Positions 4,726 through 6,954 of a stretch of DNA of 6,954 bases are shown piece by piece. Under the pieces are notes generated by a model. The model saw only the letters and a list, made by a program, of their open reading frames with translations, was not told the DNA's origin and did no database searches. The DNA comes from Nitrospinota bacterium (GTDB lineage: Bacteria > Nitrospirota > Thermodesulfovibrionia > Thermodesulfovibrionales > UBA1546): the NCBI GenBank assembly GCA_018896985.1, contig JAHILQ010000105.1, forward strand, positions 1 to 6,954. Reading direction: 5' to 3'. Position 1 is the first letter of the stretch; every line of letters begins with the position of its first letter. The translations under genes were made by a program, and so were the position numbers.

Positions 4726-5168
4726 TGAAAATAACAAAAATTAGAGAAAAATTAGCTTCAATCAGGGGAGGAGTTATTTCATCTGCTTCAAGAATTGATT
4801 TTATTCTTGGCTATAAGATAAGGAATTATTTTTTCCCTAAGGCCAATAATAAAGCAACAATTCTTTTTTGGAATGTTATTAATACTCCTCTTTTAAATTT
4901 CGATAAAAAGATCAGTCTTTATGAGTCAATCCCTTATTTTAAAAAATTAAAAAATTATCAGAAGATTAAAGAATCTTTAAGGCTTGTCCAAAAGTTGAGA
5001 AATATAATGGCTCATTGGGAACTGGATGAAAAGAAAAGTAACTGTAAGAATATTGCTATGTTTACATTAGTTGGGAAATATAGAAAAATAGCAATTAATG
5101 ATAGTTTAATTGAAGATTATAGAAAACATATTAATTTTCTCCTAAAAGAATTTGGTTATAGTAGATAA
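4725..5168 (+). CDS. HEPN-like protein (putative RNase) with RNxxxH motif
   Basis: This 147-residue, strongly helical protein has no family I can name with certainty. The key sign is LRNIMAHWELD at 91-101, where R92-N93-x3-H97 matches the R-x4-6-H catalytic signature of HEPN ribonucleases. An N-terminal part (SIRGGVISSASRIDFILGYKI) resembles the first helices of HEPN/DUF4145-like domains. HEPN proteins commonly act as RNA-cutting toxins or defense effectors. ATG 4725 overlaps the HTH stop; a GTG one codon earlier is also in frame. The gene is A+T-rich. It may be an effector of the TIR operon, or a separate HTH-HEPN toxin-antitoxin pair placed in front of it. A homologue of the HTH tail follows its stop (5195-5236), hinting that the HEPN gene is an insert. 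Confidence 0.65.
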   Translation: MKITKIREKLASIRGGVISSASRIDFILGYKIRNYFFPKANNKATILFWNVINTPLLNFDKKISLYESIPYFKKLKNYQKIKESLRLVQKLRNIMAHWELDEKKSNCKNIAMFTLVGKYRKIAINDSLIEDYRKHINFLLKEFGYSR

Positions 5169-5236
5169 AATTCATCAAAGGAATTTTAGAAAGAGATTTG
5201 GAAAGTTTTATTAAGAGCAGAAGTAATATGGAATAG
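5165..5236 (+). pseudogene. Orphan tail of a second HTH gene
   Basis: A frame open from 5165 to TAG 5234-5236 ends in DLESFIKSRSNME, which aligns without gaps to the end of the HTH protein, DLEEFIKARTNIG (8 of 13 residues identical; 28 of 42 bases including stop, 5195-5236 against 4684-4725). Nothing of the HTH domain itself remains. The HEPN frame is different, so this is not a frameshifted HEPN end. The membrane protein's ribosome binding site (TAGGAGG, 5234-5240) overlaps its stop. Confidence 0.6.
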
Positions 5237-5247
5237 GAGGATAATAC

Positions 5248-5652
5248 ATGGAAGCTAAGTTAAAACATTTAGAAATGATACAAGGTGTTATTAACCGGAT
5301 GGCTAATAATTCTTTCTTGTTGAAAGGTTGGAGTGTTATTTTAGTGTCGGGTCTGTTTGCTTTAGCAGCAAAAGATTCAAATAAACTTTATATTTATCTA
5401 TCTTATTTTCCGTCTCTGGCTTTTTGGGTTTTAGATGGATATTTCTTACGGCAAGAAAAACTTTACCGGAAACTATATGATAAGGTTAGAAGCATTAATG
5501 ATTCGGAAATAGATTTTTCTATGGATACTTCCTCAGTAACTAATCAAGTACATACATGGAGCGAAGTGATTTTTTCAAAGACACTCAGCTTTTTCCACGG
5601 AGTTATTGTTTTGACTATTTTGCTTGTAATGTTAATAGCGAGTCTATTATAA
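5248..5652 (+). CDS. Small three-helix membrane protein of the TIR cassette
   Basis: The 134-residue protein has three likely membrane segments: about 24-41 (LLKGWSVILVSGLFALAA), 47-67 (LYIYLSYFPSLAFWVLDGYFL) and 112-134 (a hydrophobic C-terminus ending LIASLL). A charged loop of about 45 residues lies between TM2 and TM3 (RQEKLYRKLYDKVR, then acidic/serine-rich). The N-terminus KLKHLEMIQGVINRMANNSF is amphipathic. I recall similar small membrane proteins beside TIR-like genes but cannot name a characterised one. There is no SLOG, Macro or nuclease domain. TAGGAGG at 5234-5240 is a strong ribosome binding site, and the first TIR gene starts 34 bases downstream. It is the most likely membrane-damaging effector or anchor of the cassette (inference). 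Confidence 0.75.
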   Translation: MEAKLKHLEMIQGVINRMANNSFLLKGWSVILVSGLFALAAKDSNKLYIYLSYFPSLAFWVLDGYFLRQEKLYRKLYDKVRSINDSEIDFSMDTSSVTNQVHTWSEVIFSKTLSFFHGVIVLTILLVMLIASLL

Positions 5653-5686
5653 GAAAGTAAAGGATAATTTTTAAAGGAGGAGTCAT

Positions 5687-6061
5687 ATGCCCAAAAAAAG
5701 ACTTTTTGTAAGTTTTGATTTTGATAATGATAAAATTCTGAAAGATTTTATCATAGGTCAGTCAAAATTGCCAGATTCTCCATTTGAAGTCTTTGATACT
5801 TCAATGAAAGAGGCCGCTCCAGAAAAAGAATGGTTGGATAGGGCCGAAACAAAAATTAAAGGTTCTGATATGGTTCTTGTTATGGTAGGTCCGAAAACAT
5901 ATAAAGCCCCAGGAGTTCTTAAAGAGGTATCTCTTGCAAGGAAGTGGAATAAACCGATTGCTCAAGTTATTGGTTATAAGGAAGGTAATTATACACCTGT
6001 TCCAGATGCCGGTCGACTATATGCTTGGAATTGGGATAATCTAAAGAAGCTTTTAGGGTAG
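5687..6061 (+). CDS. TIR-like protein 1 (DUF1863/ThsB-type)
   Basis: This 124-residue single-domain protein has a flavodoxin-like TIR fold pattern: strand 1 KRLFVSFDFDND (4-15), strand 2 FEVFDTSM (33-40), strand 3 DMVLVMVGPKTY (61-72) and strand 4 PIAQVIGY (90-97). TIR proteins of the Thoeris kind cleave NAD+ and make a cyclic ADP-ribose-type messenger. E80 in VLKEVSLAR aligns with E85 of the downstream TIR and is the candidate catalytic glutamate. The neighbouring W seen in TIR2 (RRWVRYEI) is G here. AAAGGAGG at 5673-5680 is a near-consensus ribosome binding site. The nine-base gap to the next TIR gene indicates co-translation, so the two may form a heteromeric enzyme or sense different triggers. 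Confidence 0.85.
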   Translation: MPKKRLFVSFDFDNDKILKDFIIGQSKLPDSPFEVFDTSMKEAAPEKEWLDRAETKIKGSDMVLVMVGPKTYKAPGVLKEVSLARKWNKPIAQVIGYKEGNYTPVPDAGRLYAWNWDNLKKLLG

Positions 6062-6070
6062 GAGAGTAAA

Positions 6071-6661
6071 ATGGCCAGAAGAGTTTATTTTGCTTTTCAT
6101 TACGAAGATGTAGTCTCATTCAGAGCTAATGTCATTAGGCAACACTGGCTTACCAAAGATGACCGGGAAGATGCAGGCTTTTTTGATGCTTCTATCTGGG
6201 AAAGCACCAAGAAGACAGGCGTTGAGGCCATAAAGAGACTTATTCACAATGCATTAGATAACACAAGTGTAACCGTTGTTCTGATAGGTACAAGCACGTA
6301 TGCTCGTAGGTGGGTTCGATATGAGATCATTAAAAGCATTCACCGCGGGAATGGGATTTTTGGAGTTCATATCAATAATATAAAAGACAAATTTCAGCAA
6401 ACGAAGTTATTAGGCCCTAATCCGTTTGATTACTTATCTGTTTCATATAGTCAAGACGGTACGGCTATAAGCTTTCTCGAATGGAATGGCAATCAATGGC
6501 AAGGTTACAATGATATGGAAGGATATGCGCTCTCTAAGCAGAGGTCTCAAAATCAATGGGGGAAAAGTTTTAAGTTATCAGATTTCTATAAAGTTTATGA
6601 TTGGAACGGAGATGATGGATATAACAATTTTGCAGATTGGGTTGAAGCAGTTGCTTCTTGA
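6071..6661 (+). CDS. TIR-like protein 2 (DUF1863/ThsB-type)
   Basis: This 196-residue protein matches the ThsB/DUF1863 TIR-like pattern: RRVYFAFHYEDVVSFRANVIR (3-23), AGFFDASIWE (35-44), NTSVTVVLIGTSTYARRWVRYEI (64-86), GNGIFGVHINNIKD (93-106) and GPNPFDYLSV (115-124). The proposed catalytic glutamate is E85 in WVRYE. The C-terminal extension (about 125-196), ending FYKVYDWNGDDGYNNFADWVEAVA, is typical of this longer subfamily. TAGGAGAG at 6059-6066 overlaps the TIR1 stop. Characterised ThsB proteins sense phage infection and turn NAD+ into a signal for ThsA. No ThsA is present in the window. The gene appears intact and ends the operon; no clear terminator follows. Confidence 0.9.
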   Translation: MARRVYFAFHYEDVVSFRANVIRQHWLTKDDREDAGFFDASIWESTKKTGVEAIKRLIHNALDNTSVTVVLIGTSTYARRWVRYEIIKSIHRGNGIFGVHINNIKDKFQQTKLLGPNPFDYLSVSYSQDGTAISFLEWNGNQWQGYNDMEGYALSKQRSQNQWGKSFKLSDFYKVYDWNGDDGYNNFADWVEAVAS

Positions 6662-6720
6662 GAAGAATAATGAAGGTAAATTATAGAAAAATTATTAAGT
6701 CTTGAAGACCGAGGTAATTT

Positions 6721-6825
6721 ATGCTGGATATAAAAACGCTTGAAACATGGCTTTGGGATGCAGCGTGCAGTATTCGCGGGGCGGTGGACGCACCGAGGGA
6801 CAAAATGAGGGACGGGACAAAATGA
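6721..6825 (+). pseudogene. hsdM: hsdM 5' remnant (type I methyltransferase subunit)
   Basis: The frame begins MLDIKTLETWLWDAACSIRG and continues AVDAP, the typical N-terminus of HsdM subunits, which normally goes on with KFKDYILPLIFLKRL. Here the match stops after codon 25, exactly where the tandem repeat of GGGACAAAATGAGGGAC begins, and the frame ends at TGA 6823-6825. GAGGT at 6710-6714 precedes the ATG. Intact HsdM is about 500 residues, so no methyltransferase activity remains. With the hsdS beginning at 1424 it shows that an entire type I RM system once lay in or near this locus. Confidence 0.75.
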
Positions 6826-6830
6826 GGGAC
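6797..6830 (+). repeat. Tandem 17-bp repeat (two copies)
   Basis: GGGACAAAATGAGGGAC occurs at 6797-6813 and again, identically and without spacer, at 6814-6830, followed by AGCGACCG. The element abruptly replaces hsdM coding sequence. Short GGGAC-containing repeats of this style often border REP-associated (Y1/TnpA-REP) transposase genes in environmental bacteria, so this may be a scar of such an element that lost its transposase (inference). Confidence 0.75.
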
Positions 6831-6886
6831 AGCGACCGTTTAAATAAGACTGACCACATAGAAACTCAATCAAGGAGTGATGCACA

Positions 6887-6954
6887 ATGCAGAATTTACT
6901 GGAAGAACTAATTCAACTGCTTTCAGAAGACGAGCGTCTTGTTTCTGAAGGAAA
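6887..6954 (+). CDS. Start of a Mod-like site-specific DNA methyltransferase (partial)
   Basis: The frame opens at ATG 6887, with AAGGAG at 6872-6877 nine bases upstream, and runs off the window after 22 codons. MQNLLEELIQLLSEDERLVSEG resembles the N-terminus of type III Mod-like adenine methyltransferases, in which a helical leader of this kind is followed by GKLLKNKI-type sequence. An earlier ATG at 6880 is in another frame that closes before the edge. The visible part contains no catalytic motif, so the call rests on N-terminal resemblance alone. It differs from the mod heads at 1543, 2982 and 4307, so it is a separate gene type. Confidence 0.5.
   Translation, partial: MQNLLEELIQLLSEDERLVSEG

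Noticed and set aside
5248..5652. The membrane protein as a type II ThsA (Macro-TM)
   Set aside because: At 134 residues with three membrane helices there is no room for a Macro domain and no glycine-rich ligand loop is visible.
6699..6709. GTCTTGAAGAC palindrome as a terminator of the TIR operon
   Set aside because: The loop would be one base, the stem five pairs, and no T-run follows; it cannot act as an intrinsic terminator.
6486..6885. Extra frames over the end of TIR2 (+ strand 6486-6686) and across the hsdM stub (minus strand 6595-6885)
   Set aside because: Both overlap well-supported frames (TIR2, hsdM N-terminus) and have no recognisable product.

Overview
**Organism and character of the window.** This is a bacterial accessory region, a defense island that has been rearranged several times. 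All recognisable genes lie on the + strand. The mix of decayed type I and type III restriction-modification (RM) gene ends, Fic, a YhcG/DUF1016 nuclease, VapBC, a RadC fragment and TIR-like genes would fit a Nitrospirota, Desulfobacterota or similar environmental genome. That is a low-confidence guess, because no rRNA or housekeeping marker is present. Base composition is patchy: vapBC (3446-4073) is visibly G+C-richer, while the HTH-HEPN-membrane-TIR-TIR block (4549-6661) is A+T-rich. The parts probably have different origins.

**Left part (1-1818).** The window opens with the last codons of an unrecognised gene, a tiny remnant ORF and a 67-bp repeat. A promoter region with three TTTACATA-type sites then leads into an intact Fic AMP-transferase gene. 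A 36-codon hsdS beginning (type I specificity subunit) follows, and then a 91-codon ORF that matches only the N-terminal region of Mod-type site-specific DNA methyltransferases (copy A).

**Middle (1815-4491).** Copy A overlaps by ATGA with an intact YhcG/DUF1016 PD-(D/E)XK nuclease gene, whose linker carries in-frame DNA palindromes. Then come a second mod beginning (copy B), a truncated radC, a complete AbrB-PIN (VapBC-type) toxin-antitoxin pair, a second DUF1016 3' end and a third mod beginning (copy C). Copy C ends in the 67-bp repeat also found before fic, so the fic-to-VapC segment lies between direct repeats about 4.3 kb apart.

**Right part (4492-6661).** A compact five-gene operon encodes an excisionase-like HTH protein, a HEPN-like protein with an RNxxxH motif, a three-helix membrane protein and two TIR-like (DUF1863/ThsB-type) proteins. 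It resembles Thoeris signalling but has no recognisable ThsA (neither SIR2-SLOG nor Macro). The small membrane protein is the obvious effector candidate. This is the best candidate for an undescribed system here.

**Right edge (6662-6954).** The beginning of hsdM (type I methyltransferase subunit) is broken after 25 codons by a 17-bp tandem repeat. The start of another Mod-like methyltransferase then runs off the window.

**Overall logic.** Cargo genes repeatedly sit between duplicated ends of neighbouring genes (mod heads, DUF1016 tails, HTH tails). This suggests that cassettes were gained and exchanged by recombination between short gene-end repeats inside an RM locus.
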